DNA of 64,000 bases from Oceanimonas sp052119705 (lineage in GTDB: Bacteria > Pseudomonadota > Gammaproteobacteria > Enterobacterales > Aeromonadaceae), in contig NZ_JBGQOP010000014.1 in the NCBI RefSeq assembly GCF_052119705.1, positions 1 through 64,000 on the forward strand. Direction: 5' to 3'. Within the stretch, counting starts at the first letter, position 1. Every line of letters begins with the position of its first letter. The notes under the pieces were generated by a model. That model had not been told where the DNA came from, ran no database searches, and saw nothing but the letters and a program-made list of their open reading frames with translations. The position numbers and the translations under genes were made by a program. Shown in pieces: positions 7,654-16,073 of the stretch.

Positions 7654-8610
7654 TTGAGCTCACTCAATATTATTTTTGCCGGTACGCCGGATTTTGCTGC
7701 CCGCCATTTGCAGGCTTTGCTAGGTTCTGAACATAAGGTAGTGGCCGTTTACACCCAACCGGATCGCCCTGCGGGCCGCGGTAAAAAATTAACGCCCAGC
7801 GCCGTAAAAGTGGCGGCTGAGCAGGCTGGCATTCCGGTGTTACAGCCGCCAAGCTTGCGCGATGAAACCGCACAGCAAGCCTTAGCCGCACTGAATGCGG
7901 ATATCATGGTAGTGGTGGCCTACGGTTTGATCTTGCCCCAAGTGGTACTAGATGCGCCGCGCTTAGGCTGCATTAATGTGCATGGCTCCTTATTACCACG
8001 TTGGCGCGGTGCCGCGCCCATTCAACGAGCCATTTGGGCCGGTGACGAGGAGACAGGCGTTACTATCATGCAGATGGATAAGGGCTTAGATACCGGCGAT
8101 ATGCTGCACATCGCTCGTCTGCCCATCGAAAATACCGACACTTCGGCCACTCTGTATGAAAAGCTAGCCGAAATTGGCCCGCAAGCACTGCTGGAAAGTC
8201 TGAGCGTGATTGCCAATGGCCAAGCACAACCTGTGGTACAAGACGATGCGTTGGCGAACTACGCCGAAAAGCTGTCTAAAGAAGAAGCCCTCATCGACTG
8301 GCAACAGTCGGCGGCGCACCTTGAGCGTTGCGTGCGTGCCTTTAATCCCTGGCCGTTTAGCTACTTCTTAGTGGGCGAGCACAATATTAAGGTCTGGCAG
8401 AGCCAAGTGCTGGCGGAGCAGGAGTGTGAATCCTCGAACGCCACGCCCGGTACTATTATTAACGCCAGCAAGGCGGGCATTGATGTGGCCACCGGTAATG
8501 GCGTGTTGCGCCTGCTGAGTTTGCAGCCGCCCGGCAAAAAAGCCATGAGCTGCCAAGATTTGCTCAATGCGCGTAAAGACTGGTTTCAAGTAGGCGCCAT
8601 TTTAAACTAG
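7654..8610 (+). CDS. fmt: methionyl-tRNA formyltransferase
   Basis: Formylates Met-tRNA(fMet) using 10-formyl-tetrahydrofolate, giving the initiator tRNA for translation. 318 residues, standard length. The catalytic triad is visible as N108 and H110 in CINVHGSLLP and D146 in MDKGLDTGDM. The tRNA-discriminating loop around residue 40 (PDRPAGRGKKLTPS) and the C-terminal OB-fold domain (about 210-315) are present. The start is TTG at 7654, preceded by AAGGA at about eight bases. No ATG in frame would keep the conserved IIFAGTPDFAARHL beginning, so a rare start is well supported. It sits nine bases after def. Confidence 0.97.
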   Translation: MSSLNIIFAGTPDFAARHLQALLGSEHKVVAVYTQPDRPAGRGKKLTPSAVKVAAEQAGIPVLQPPSLRDETAQQALAALNADIMVVVAYGLILPQVVLDAPRLGCINVHGSLLPRWRGAAPIQRAIWAGDEETGVTIMQMDKGLDTGDMLHIARLPIENTDTSATLYEKLAEIGPQALLESLSVIANGQAQPVVQDDALANYAEKLSKEEALIDWQQSAAHLERCVRAFNPWPFSYFLVGEHNIKVWQSQVLAEQECESSNATPGTIINASKAGIDVATGNGVLRLLSLQPPGKKAMSCQDLLNARKDWFQVGAILN

Positions 8611-8632
8611 CCATTGTTTTAAGCTGGGCATA

Positions 8633-8663
8633 GTTCTTAGCTAGGCTGGACCTAGCTAAGAAC
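8633..8663. repeat. perfect 13-bp inverted repeat between fmt and rsmB
   Basis: GTTCTTAGCTAGG (8633-8645), a five-base loop, then CCTAGCTAAGAAC (8651-8663). A similar word (CTAGTTCTCAGCTAAA) follows at 8678-8693. The hairpin would be strong, but no T-run follows, so it is not a standard terminator. It may attenuate or stabilise the fmt message upstream of rsmB. Confidence 0.6.
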
Positions 8664-8735
8664 ATTTCCCGCCTAAGCTAGTTCTCAGCTAAATACGACT
8701 CTCGCCTAAACATCCTTAATCTTAATGGTAATTCT

Positions 8736-10043
8736 ATGAAAACCCGTGCCGCCGCCGCCAATATCATTCATCAGGTGCTTAACCAAGGTCAGTCCTTGTC
8801 TGGCTTACTGCCTCGCTATCAGCAAGAAGTGGCACCTAAAGATCGCGCTCTGCTGCAAGAGCTGTGTTTTGGCACCTTGCGTTGGTATAGCCGACTCGAT
8901 GCCATCGCCAAGCAACTGGTAGAAAAACCGCTCACCGGCAAATACAAGGTGGTGCATAGCCTGCTGTTGGTGGGTATTTATCAGTTGTTGTATACCCGCA
9001 TTCCCGCTCACGCGGCACTGGCCGAAACCGTGGCCGCTTGTAAACTAGTAAAGGCCGAACCGTTTAAAGGCATGGTGAACGGCATCTTGCGCAACGTACA
9101 ACGTCAGCAAGACGAGCTCACCGCCAAGGTAGATGCCTTGCCACAATTGCGCTTGGCGCACCCTAATTGGCTGGTGAAGCGCATTCAAAAAGCGTATCCC
9201 GAGCTGTGGCAAGACATTCTCACCGCCAATAACCAGCATCCGCCAATGTGGATCCGGGTGAATCAAAGCCAACATACCTGCGAAGCGTATTTGGCGTTAT
9301 TGGCCGCCGCCGAGATTGAGGCAACGCCAGATACGATGGCAGACAGCGCGCTGTGCTTAGGCCGGCCATTAGACGTAGCGCTCTTGCCAGATTTTGAGCA
9401 CGGGGCAAGCTCGGTGCAGGACGCCTCGGCGCAGTTGGCCGCTCAATTGTTAGATGCCCAAGCCGGTGAGCTGGTGTTGGATGCCTGTGCGGCACCGGGC
9501 GGCAAGACGGCGCATATTTTAGAGCGCCAGCCCAATCTAAAACAATTAGTGGCGGTGGACATGGACGGCGAGCGCCTAAAGCGAGTGCATCAAAACTTAG
9601 AGCGCATCAATCTTCAGGCCACCGTTATCGAAGCCGATGCGGCAGAGCCTGACACTTGGTGGCAGGGTGATGATTTTGATCGCATCTTGCTCGATGCGCC
9701 TTGCTCCGCCACCGGCGTTATTCGTCGTCATCCGGACATTAAATGGCTGCGCCGCGCAGAAGACATAGCGCAGCTGGCCAAGTTGCAAGCACAGATCTTA
9801 GATGCACTTTGGCTAAAGTTAGCGCCCGGCGGCACGCTTTTGTATGCCACTTGCTCGATTTTGCCTGATGAAAACAGCGAGCAAATCATCAATTTCTTAG
9901 GCCGTACCCCAGATGCTCAACACATCCCACTGCATGGTGACGATACCCCAGCCATGCCAGGCTGGCAGATTTTGCCCGCGGCGGAGCAAGGCGATGGCTT
10001 TTATTATGCAAAGCTCACTAAAAAAACAAGTAAACTAGCATGA
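8736..10043 (+). CDS. rsmB: 16S rRNA (cytosine(967)-C(5))-methyltransferase RsmB
   Basis: Methylates C967 of 16S rRNA in the small subunit using S-adenosylmethionine. 435 residues. The N-terminal NusB-like RNA-binding domain spans about 1-140. The Rossmann methyltransferase domain has the SAM motif LDACAAPGGKTAHI (near 249-262), motif IV DAPCSATG with C323, and motif VI TCS with C373; these two cysteines are the release and nucleophile cysteines of m5C enzymes. ATG start. It overlaps trkA by four bases (ATGA), so coupling is expected, as in E. coli. Confidence 0.97.
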   Translation: MKTRAAAANIIHQVLNQGQSLSGLLPRYQQEVAPKDRALLQELCFGTLRWYSRLDAIAKQLVEKPLTGKYKVVHSLLLVGIYQLLYTRIPAHAALAETVAACKLVKAEPFKGMVNGILRNVQRQQDELTAKVDALPQLRLAHPNWLVKRIQKAYPELWQDILTANNQHPPMWIRVNQSQHTCEAYLALLAAAEIEATPDTMADSALCLGRPLDVALLPDFEHGASSVQDASAQLAAQLLDAQAGELVLDACAAPGGKTAHILERQPNLKQLVAVDMDGERLKRVHQNLERINLQATVIEADAAEPDTWWQGDDFDRILLDAPCSATGVIRRHPDIKWLRRAEDIAQLAKLQAQILDALWLKLAPGGTLLYATCSILPDENSEQIINFLGRTPDAQHIPLHGDDTPAMPGWQILPAAEQGDGFYYAKLTKKTSKLA

Positions 10044-11416
10044 AGATCATCATCTTAGGCGCGGGGCAAGTCGGCGGCACGCTAGCGGAAATTCTCGTTA
10101 GCGAGAATAACGACATTACCGTAGTCGATACCAATGCCGAGCGACTACGAGAGTTGCAGGATAGGTTCGACTTGCGGGTCATTAACGGCCACGGCTCTTA
10201 TCCTAACGTGCTGCGCGATGCCGGTGCTCAAGATGCGGATTTGCTGGTGGCGGTGACCAGCAGCGATGAAACCAACATGATTGCCTGCCAAGTCGCCTAC
10301 TCCTTATTTAACACGCCCAATAAGATAGCGCGTATTCGCTCACCGGAGTTTTTGGCGGAGCGCGAGCGCTTATTTCTTAATGAAGCGCTGCCGGTAGACA
10401 ACTTAATAGCGCCCGAGCAACTGGTCACCGAATATATTTATCGCCTGATCCAGTACCCGGGTGCACTGCAAGTAGTGGACTTTGCTCAAGGTAAAGTGGG
10501 CTTAGTGGCCATTAAAGCCTATTACGGCGGCCCATTAGTGGGCAATGCGTTGTCTAGCTTGCGCGATCATATGCCCGGCATAGACACCCGAGTAGCAGCC
10601 ATTTTTCGCCAAGACAGACCAATACGCCCACAGGGCACCACCATCATTGAAGCGGACGACGAGGTGTTCTTCGTGGCTGCTAGCGGCCATATCCGGGCCG
10701 TAATGTCGGAGCTGCAGCGGGTAGAAAGTGACTATAAACGCATCATGATTGTGGGCGGCGGCCATGTGGGCGCAGGATTGGCCAAACGCTTAGAAAAAAA
10801 CTATTCGGTGAAGCTGATTGAGCACAATCTCAAACGCGCCGAGCAATTATCGGAATTGCTAGAGCACACCATCGTCTTTTGTGGCGACGCGGCGGATCAA
10901 GAATTATTGATTGAAGAGCATATCGAGCAAATCGATGTCTTTATTGCGGTCACCAACCAAGACGAAGCCAATATCATGTCGGCTATGTTGGCGAAGAAAC
11001 TGGGCGCCAAGAAGACCATGGTGCTTATTCAGCGCAGTGCCTACGTCGACTTAGTACAAGGTGGCAGCATAGATGTGGCCATTTCACCGCAGCAAGCCAC
11101 CATATCGGCGCTGTTAACTCATGTGCGTAAAGCCGATATCGTCAATGTGCATTCATTGCGTCGCGGTGCCGCCGAAGCCATTGAAGCCATAGCCCACGGC
11201 GATAGTGCTACCTCTAAGGTGGTAGGCCGCCAAGTGGGCGAGCTAAAACTACCGCCGGGCACCACTATCGGCGCTATCGTGCGCGGCGACGAGGTGATCA
11301 TCGGCCACAACCAAACCGTAATCGAGCAAAATGACCACGTGATCTTGTTCTTAGTCGATAAGAAGTTCATTCCCGAAGTAGAGCGGTTATTCCAACCTAG
11401 TCCCTTCTTCCTCTAA
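10040..11416 (+). CDS. trkA: Trk potassium uptake regulatory subunit TrkA
   Basis: Peripheral, NAD(H)-binding gating subunit of the Trk K+ uptake system, on the cytosolic face of TrkH. 458 residues in two tandem halves, each a TrkA-N Rossmann domain plus a TrkA-C domain. The nucleotide motifs are LGAGQVGGTLAE (near residue 5) and VGGGHVGAGLAK (near 239). The length equals E. coli TrkA. It starts inside the rsmB stop codon. trkH follows 41 bases later, an arrangement that differs from E. coli, where trkH is elsewhere, and that puts both subunits in one transcript. Confidence 0.97.
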   Translation: MKIIILGAGQVGGTLAEILVSENNDITVVDTNAERLRELQDRFDLRVINGHGSYPNVLRDAGAQDADLLVAVTSSDETNMIACQVAYSLFNTPNKIARIRSPEFLAERERLFLNEALPVDNLIAPEQLVTEYIYRLIQYPGALQVVDFAQGKVGLVAIKAYYGGPLVGNALSSLRDHMPGIDTRVAAIFRQDRPIRPQGTTIIEADDEVFFVAASGHIRAVMSELQRVESDYKRIMIVGGGHVGAGLAKRLEKNYSVKLIEHNLKRAEQLSELLEHTIVFCGDAADQELLIEEHIEQIDVFIAVTNQDEANIMSAMLAKKLGAKKTMVLIQRSAYVDLVQGGSIDVAISPQQATISALLTHVRKADIVNVHSLRRGAAEAIEAIAHGDSATSKVVGRQVGELKLPPGTTIGAIVRGDEVIIGHNQTVIEQNDHVILFLVDKKFIPEVERLFQPSPFFL

Positions 11417-11457
11417 TATTCTTCCTTTAACATACGGCCCTAAGAGCGGAGCTTGCG

Positions 11458-12903
11458 ATGTTTAGCATCAGACCCATCGCTTTAATTTTAGGCTTAGTGC
11501 TCTCTAAATTAGCGCTCTTTATGTGGCTGCCCACACTACTAGCGCTATTCACTGGCGGCGCTAGCTTTCAAGAGTTTTTATTAGCCACCTTAATTACCCA
11601 TATCACGGCAGCTTTACTCTGGCTGCTTGGCCGCGGCGCAAAAGTGAAGCTCAGGGTGAAAGAGATGTTTTTGCTCACCACGCTGGTGTGGCTGAGCGTG
11701 TGTGTGTTTGGCGCCCTGCCGTTTGTCTTTATTAGTCATATCAGCTTTACCGACGCCTTCTTCGAGACCATGTCCGGCGTCACCACCACAGGCTCCACCG
11801 TGCTCACCGATTTAGCCCACACCCCGCCCCCCATACTGTTATGGCGTTCCATCTTGCAATGGCTGGGCGGTGTGGGCTTTATTGTGGCGGCAGTGGCAAT
11901 TTTGCCCAACCTGAACGTGGGCGGCATGAAGCTTTTCCAAACCGAATCCTCCGACTGGTCAGACAAAGCTGCGCCGCGCGCCGCCACTATGGCCAAGCGC
12001 ATCGTCGTGCTCTACGTGACGCTTACCTTCGCCTGTGTGTTGAGTTATTACGTGTTATCCAACATGAGCGGCTTTGAGGCCATTAACCATGCCATGACCA
12101 CCTTAAGTACTGGCGGCTATTCCACCTCAGATAAGTCGATGAATCACTTTTCGGTCGGCGCCCACTGGGTGGCCATCGTCTTTATGTTTATTGGCGGCCT
12201 GCCTTTTTTATTGATGGTGTACAGCCTGCAACAGCGCAATTTTCATCTCTTTAAAGACGCTCAAGTACGGGGATTTTTCATACTGGTGTTAGTGGCGTGC
12301 GCTATCTTGAGCCTCTACTTATCACTCACCGAACGTTATCCCTGGCCAGACGCCATTCGCATCAGTTTGTTTAATTTAGTGTCTGTGATCACCACCACCG
12401 GCTTTGGCTTAGAAGATTTTGGCAGTTGGGGGCCATTTCCCTTGCTGTTGTTCGGCTTACTGATGGCCTGCGGCGCCTGCTCAGGCTCCACGGCGGGGGG
12501 CTTTAAGATCTTTCGCTTTCAGGTGGGTATGGCGTTATTTAAGAGGCAGCTGTATTTGTTAATTCATCCCAGAGCCATGGTGGGTCAGCGCTATAACGGC
12601 CGTCACTTAGACGATGAAATCGTGCGCTCACTAATCACCTTTATCTTCGGCTACTTCGCTACCATAGTGCTGTTGGCGTTATTACTCGCGCTCATCTCGC
12701 TGCCGCCACAAGTGGCTATTTCCGCGGCCATTACTGCAGTGGCCAACGTGGGCCCCGGCATAGGCGACATTATTGGCCCTAACGGTAACTTTGCCAGCTT
12801 GCCCGCATCTGCCAAATGGCTATTAGCCATCGGCATGTTGATGGGTAGGCTGGAGATCATGACGGTGATGGTGCTGTTTTTTCCGAGGTTTTGGCGAAGC
12901 TAG
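11458..12903 (+). CDS. trkH: Trk potassium transporter membrane subunit TrkH
   Basis: Inner-membrane K+ channel/transporter subunit that works with TrkA. 481 residues (E. coli TrkH 483), hydrophobic throughout. The four pore-loop selectivity sequences of the superfamily can be seen: TTTGSTVL (about residue 110), STGGYS (about 220), TTTGFG (about 313) and NVGPG (about 435). The N-terminal helix pair and the intramembrane gating loop region (GACSGSTAGG near 340) are conserved. ATG start preceded by GGAGC. It lies just downstream of trkA. No hairpin with a T-run follows; a repeat family B remnant and the convergent rmuC end come next. Confidence 0.96.
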   Translation: MFSIRPIALILGLVLSKLALFMWLPTLLALFTGGASFQEFLLATLITHITAALLWLLGRGAKVKLRVKEMFLLTTLVWLSVCVFGALPFVFISHISFTDAFFETMSGVTTTGSTVLTDLAHTPPPILLWRSILQWLGGVGFIVAAVAILPNLNVGGMKLFQTESSDWSDKAAPRAATMAKRIVVLYVTLTFACVLSYYVLSNMSGFEAINHAMTTLSTGGYSTSDKSMNHFSVGAHWVAIVFMFIGGLPFLLMVYSLQQRNFHLFKDAQVRGFFILVLVACAILSLYLSLTERYPWPDAIRISLFNLVSVITTTGFGLEDFGSWGPFPLLLFGLLMACGACSGSTAGGFKIFRFQVGMALFKRQLYLLIHPRAMVGQRYNGRHLDDEIVRSLITFIFGYFATIVLLALLLALISLPPQVAISAAITAVANVGPGIGDIIGPNGNFASLPASAKWLLAIGMLMGRLEIMTVMVLFFPRFWRS

Positions 12904-12957
12904 TCAAAAAAAGCGCTACGTCTTACGCTGTACGCCATAAGTTAAAGATCAAGACTC

Positions 12958-12992
12958 AAAATTTATTTGTCACGGAAAAATAAAGATAAGAG
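12958..12992. repeat. remnant of repeat family B
   Basis: TTTATTTGTCACGGAAAAAT followed by AAAGATAAGAGCG resembles one end of the palindromic family B elements at 46753-46908 and 53252-53517. Only a fragment is recognisable between the converging ends of trkH and rmuC. Confidence 0.4.
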
Positions 12993-13070
12993 CGATCACG
13001 ACCTGAGAGACGATTTTATAAAAAACTTTATACATCAAACGGCAAATGCTTTTCTCTTTTCGTTATTGAA

Positions 13071-14450
13071 CTAGCTCTTGTCTGTGGCTTCAGTGGCAAG
13101 AAAGTCTTGAGCTTTAAAGGCTTCTGCAGATAGACGCTCGGTACTGGCTCTTTCACGTAGGTGTTCGGGCAGCGGCTTAGTGACTTCTACGCCTAATTCA
13201 CGAAAGGCTTCTGCTTGGCGGATCAGGTTGCCTCGGCCGGTGCTGAGCTTCTTCATGGCGCGCTGATAATGGTCTTCTGCCTTATGCAAAGATTGGCCCA
13301 CGGCTTCCATATCTTCGGTAAAAGAGCGCAGTTTTTCATAGATTTTACCCGCCGATTCGGCAATCTTGCGCGCGTTCTGATTTTGCCGCTCGACCCGCCA
13401 TAAGTTTTCTATGGTGCGCAACGCCACCAATAAGTTGGTAGGGCTGACCAGCAGGATATTATTATCTAAGGCGTATTTGATTAAGGCAGGCTCGGCTTCT
13501 ACCGCCACCAAAAATGCCGGCTCCACCGCCACAAACATCAGCACATAATCGAGGGTGCGCACCCCTTGCAGCTGCTGATAATCTTTACGGCCTAATTCGC
13601 GAATATGGCCGCGCACCGAGTTTACATGCTCGCGCAAGGCTTGTTCACGCGCCTGCGCATCCTCGCCATTGTAGTAACGCTCATAGGCGGTGAGCGAAAC
13701 TTTGGCATCGATAATAATGTCTTTCTCTTGCGGCAGATGCACCACTACGTCCGGCTGATAACGCTTACCTTCGGCATTATTCAAACTGAGCTGGGTGCTG
13801 TATTCATGGCCTTCGCGTAAGCCGGATTCTGATAATACCCGCGACAACACTACTTCGCCCCAGTTGCCTTGTTGCTTACTGTCGCCTTTTAAGGCCCGAG
13901 TGAGTGCCGAGGTATCTGCGCTCATCTGCTGATGCAACTCGGCTAGGCGCTCAATTTCAAATTTCAGGCTGTGTCGTTGGCGACTTTCATCGGCGTAGGT
14001 TTCTTGAATATTGCGCCGAAAGCCGTCCAGTTGTTCGCGCAGCGGCGTCAGTAAACCGTCCAGGCTATGCTGATTAAGCTCTCGAAAATTATGAGTTTTT
14101 TGCTCAAAAATACGCTGCGCTAAGTTTTCAAACTGTTGGGCAACCCGCGCTTCGCTGGCCTCAAACTCAATTTGCTTGTCGGCGGTAACTTGCCGCTCTT
14201 GACGCAACAGGGTTTCGTATTCTTTGAGTCGGCCATTCATTTTTAATAACAGTTGTTGTTGCTGATCCAACTTTTGCCGAGTGTCTTGCAGCTCTTGGTG
14301 TTTATCTTGCAGCGCGGTTTGCCCATGTTGCACTTGTTGGGCTAACAGCTGCAAGCGGGTGCCCAACTTTAAGCGCGTAAATCCCCAGCCCAACAGCAAG
14401 CTAACACTCGCCGCTAACGCATAAGGCCAAACAAGGGTGAGGGGCAACAT
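13071..14450 (-). CDS. rmuC: DNA recombination protein RmuC
   Basis: Family member thought to limit DNA inversions and rearrangements, with a predicted nuclease-like core; the biochemistry is poorly known. About 459 residues. An N-terminal membrane anchor (about 5-20) is followed by a long glutamine-rich coiled coil (about 25-105). The RmuC domain contains KGDSKQQGNWGEVVLSRVLSE-type and PDVVVHLPQEKDIIIDAKVSL motifs. The ATG at 14450 is chosen: it follows the stop of the upstream gene as TAATATG, suggesting coupling. A TTG seven codons earlier has no ribosome site and would overlap that gene. Confidence 0.93.
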   Translation of the reverse strand: MLPLTLVWPYALAASVSLLLGWGFTRLKLGTRLQLLAQQVQHGQTALQDKHQELQDTRQKLDQQQQLLLKMNGRLKEYETLLRQERQVTADKQIEFEASEARVAQQFENLAQRIFEQKTHNFRELNQHSLDGLLTPLREQLDGFRRNIQETYADESRQRHSLKFEIERLAELHQQMSADTSALTRALKGDSKQQGNWGEVVLSRVLSESGLREGHEYSTQLSLNNAEGKRYQPDVVVHLPQEKDIIIDAKVSLTAYERYYNGEDAQAREQALREHVNSVRGHIRELGRKDYQQLQGVRTLDYVLMFVAVEPAFLVAVEAEPALIKYALDNNILLVSPTNLLVALRTIENLWRVERQNQNARKIAESAGKIYEKLRSFTEDMEAVGQSLHKAEDHYQRAMKKLSTGRGNLIRQAEAFRELGVEVTKPLPEHLRERASTERLSAEAFKAQDFLATEATDKS

Positions 14451-14451
14451 A

Positions 14452-14709
14452 TTAGCGCCTGCGCTGTTCAAGGAGGGCTTTAACGTAGCGATTTACGCGA
14501 AACCACACCAAGACGTAAAGCAGATAGATTAATACAATCAGCCACTTATGTTGATTAACGCCATTATCGAAGTCAGAAAAAACCACGCCTATCACCTCTA
14601 CGTAGAGTACTAATAGCAGCGGAAACATAAAAAATACCGACCAACGCCAGCACTGGCCGAGCAAGGAGATAATGACACTATTATTTAAGGCACTGTTATT
14701 CAGAGGCAT
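14452..14709 (-). CDS. small two-helix membrane protein, unknown
   Basis: 85 residues, not recognised. Two hydrophobic helices (about residues 23-45 and 55-72) separated by a short acidic loop (FSDFDNGVNQ) and a basic tail (VKALLEQRRR), which suggests an N-in/C-in hairpin in the inner membrane. ATG start at 14709. Its stop codon is one base from the rmuC ATG (TAATATG), so the two are almost certainly translated together. A supporting role for the RmuC membrane-anchored complex is possible but is only inference from this coupling. Confidence 0.75.
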   Translation of the reverse strand: MPLNNSALNNSVIISLLGQCWRWSVFFMFPLLLVLYVEVIGVVFSDFDNGVNQHKWLIVLIYLLYVLVWFRVNRYVKALLEQRRR

Positions 14710-14797
14710 GATTACTCAAGGTATAAGTTCAGGGTGCTATCAGCCTGTAGCTTAACAGCGCAGGCCACAACATTCAGCCCTCAACCGCATTAAGCTC

Positions 14798-15661
14798 TCA
14801 GATAGTATGCAGGTAATGTTTGAGCCGCTCACTGGGGATAGAGCTACTGGACGATAAGGTATAAGCCGCCCATTGGCTGGCTTGTGCCAGTGCGCTGGCC
14901 ATGGGCAACCTTGCGAGCAAGGCATTGATCAGACCGCCAGCAAAAGCATCGCCGGCACCGGTCGCATCCACCACTGACACCACGGGCGCCGGCACTTGAA
15001 TATGCTGAGTCGCAGAAAACGCCTCGGCGCCCTGCTCCCCATTAGTGACCACCAACCATTGCAAGCTATCACCGGCCAACTGCTGGGCATGCTGCCAAAG
15101 AGGGTCTCGATGGGCAGATAGTTCGACTCCCAAGCCGACGGCTAAGTCTGCGTAAGAGGCGATCATTATCTGACAGGGCCTTGGCCAGCGGCCCCCTTTA
15201 GGATATTGACTCACCACTAAGGTTTGCCCCAGCGCCGCCGCCATATACGTCGCCGCATCCGCGCCATCGTAATTTACATACAAACAATCCACGCTTGAGC
15301 TGGGTAGCTCGTTGGGCAGTGCAGGTAAGCTGTGTTGACGCAAAATGGTGCGCTCGCCAGCCCCATCCACCAACACTAATAGCTCGCCGGTTTCACCCAC
15401 AAACTGCTCCACTTCGCTAATGTCGAGACCGAGCCGAGTGGCAGATTGCAGCAGCCAAGCACCCGTTTCGTCATTGCCCACCCGCGACAAAATACGCACG
15501 TTGTGGCCCGCCCACAGTAAACCTATGCCGGTATTAGCACCACCGCCGCCTAGGCGTCTGCCTTGATCTCGATACTGCAAGCGGCTGCCGGCAGTCAGCG
15601 GTTCATCTAATGCCAATACATGATCGCAGTTTAAGTTGGCCAGTAACCGTATGTTTGCCAT
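14798..15661 (-). CDS. PfkB-family carbohydrate kinase
   Basis: Soluble ribokinase-like sugar or nucleoside kinase; the substrate cannot be told. 287 residues. The N-terminal substrate signature RRLGGGGANTGIGLLWAG (about 36-52) and the C-terminal PfkB signature DATGAGDAF (232-240, catalytic base D238, anion hole GAGD) are intact. It is slightly shorter than ribokinase. ATG start at 15661. It lies alone: the next gene leftward (the small membrane protein) begins 88 bases on, and no transport or catabolic genes sit beside it to indicate the sugar. Confidence 0.88.
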   Translation of the reverse strand: MANIRLLANLNCDHVLALDEPLTAGSRLQYRDQGRRLGGGGANTGIGLLWAGHNVRILSRVGNDETGAWLLQSATRLGLDISEVEQFVGETGELLVLVDGAGERTILRQHSLPALPNELPSSSVDCLYVNYDGADAATYMAAALGQTLVVSQYPKGGRWPRPCQIMIASYADLAVGLGVELSAHRDPLWQHAQQLAGDSLQWLVVTNGEQGAEAFSATQHIQVPAPVVSVVDATGAGDAFAGGLINALLARLPMASALAQASQWAAYTLSSSSSIPSERLKHYLHTI

Positions 15662-15821
15662 TAAGTACCTTGTGCCCTGTAGGTGTAATATCCGGCTCCG
15701 ATGCCACGCCTATTTATTAAGGTGAAACTGCATATTAACCAACCGCAGCGGCAGGTGCCAGAGCCGCAAAACCCTTTCTCTTAGGCCTTGGCTTAGACCG
15801 TAAATATTTACATCTATTACC

Positions 15822-15835
15822 ATGATCTTTATCAA
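15822..15835. promoter_or_regulatory. candidate FNR/Anr-type site
   Basis: ATGATCTTTATCAA matches the FNR consensus TTGAT-N4-ATCAA at nine of ten positions. It lies about 240 bases before the chemoreceptor gene and 160 bases before the divergent kinase gene, within a 412-base gap that is otherwise AT-rich and shows no other clear element. Regulation by oxygen is inferred only. Confidence 0.4.
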
Positions 15836-16073
15836 TAAACATACATATTTAACTGTATATCTTACCTATGAGCACTGCTAATCTGGGTTTCGGTTGACTC
15901 TAATTGTCAGCCGCACAATATAACAATAAGCACGGGACGCTTAACCTGATGAATGGAATATCAACATAACCTTGTTTATGCCGATGTCATTTCTGATCAC
16001 AGACAACCTTCTGTCCACAGCTTCAATACCACATCACTAATGGCAATATATTGCCTAGTCGGGAAGGATGGAC

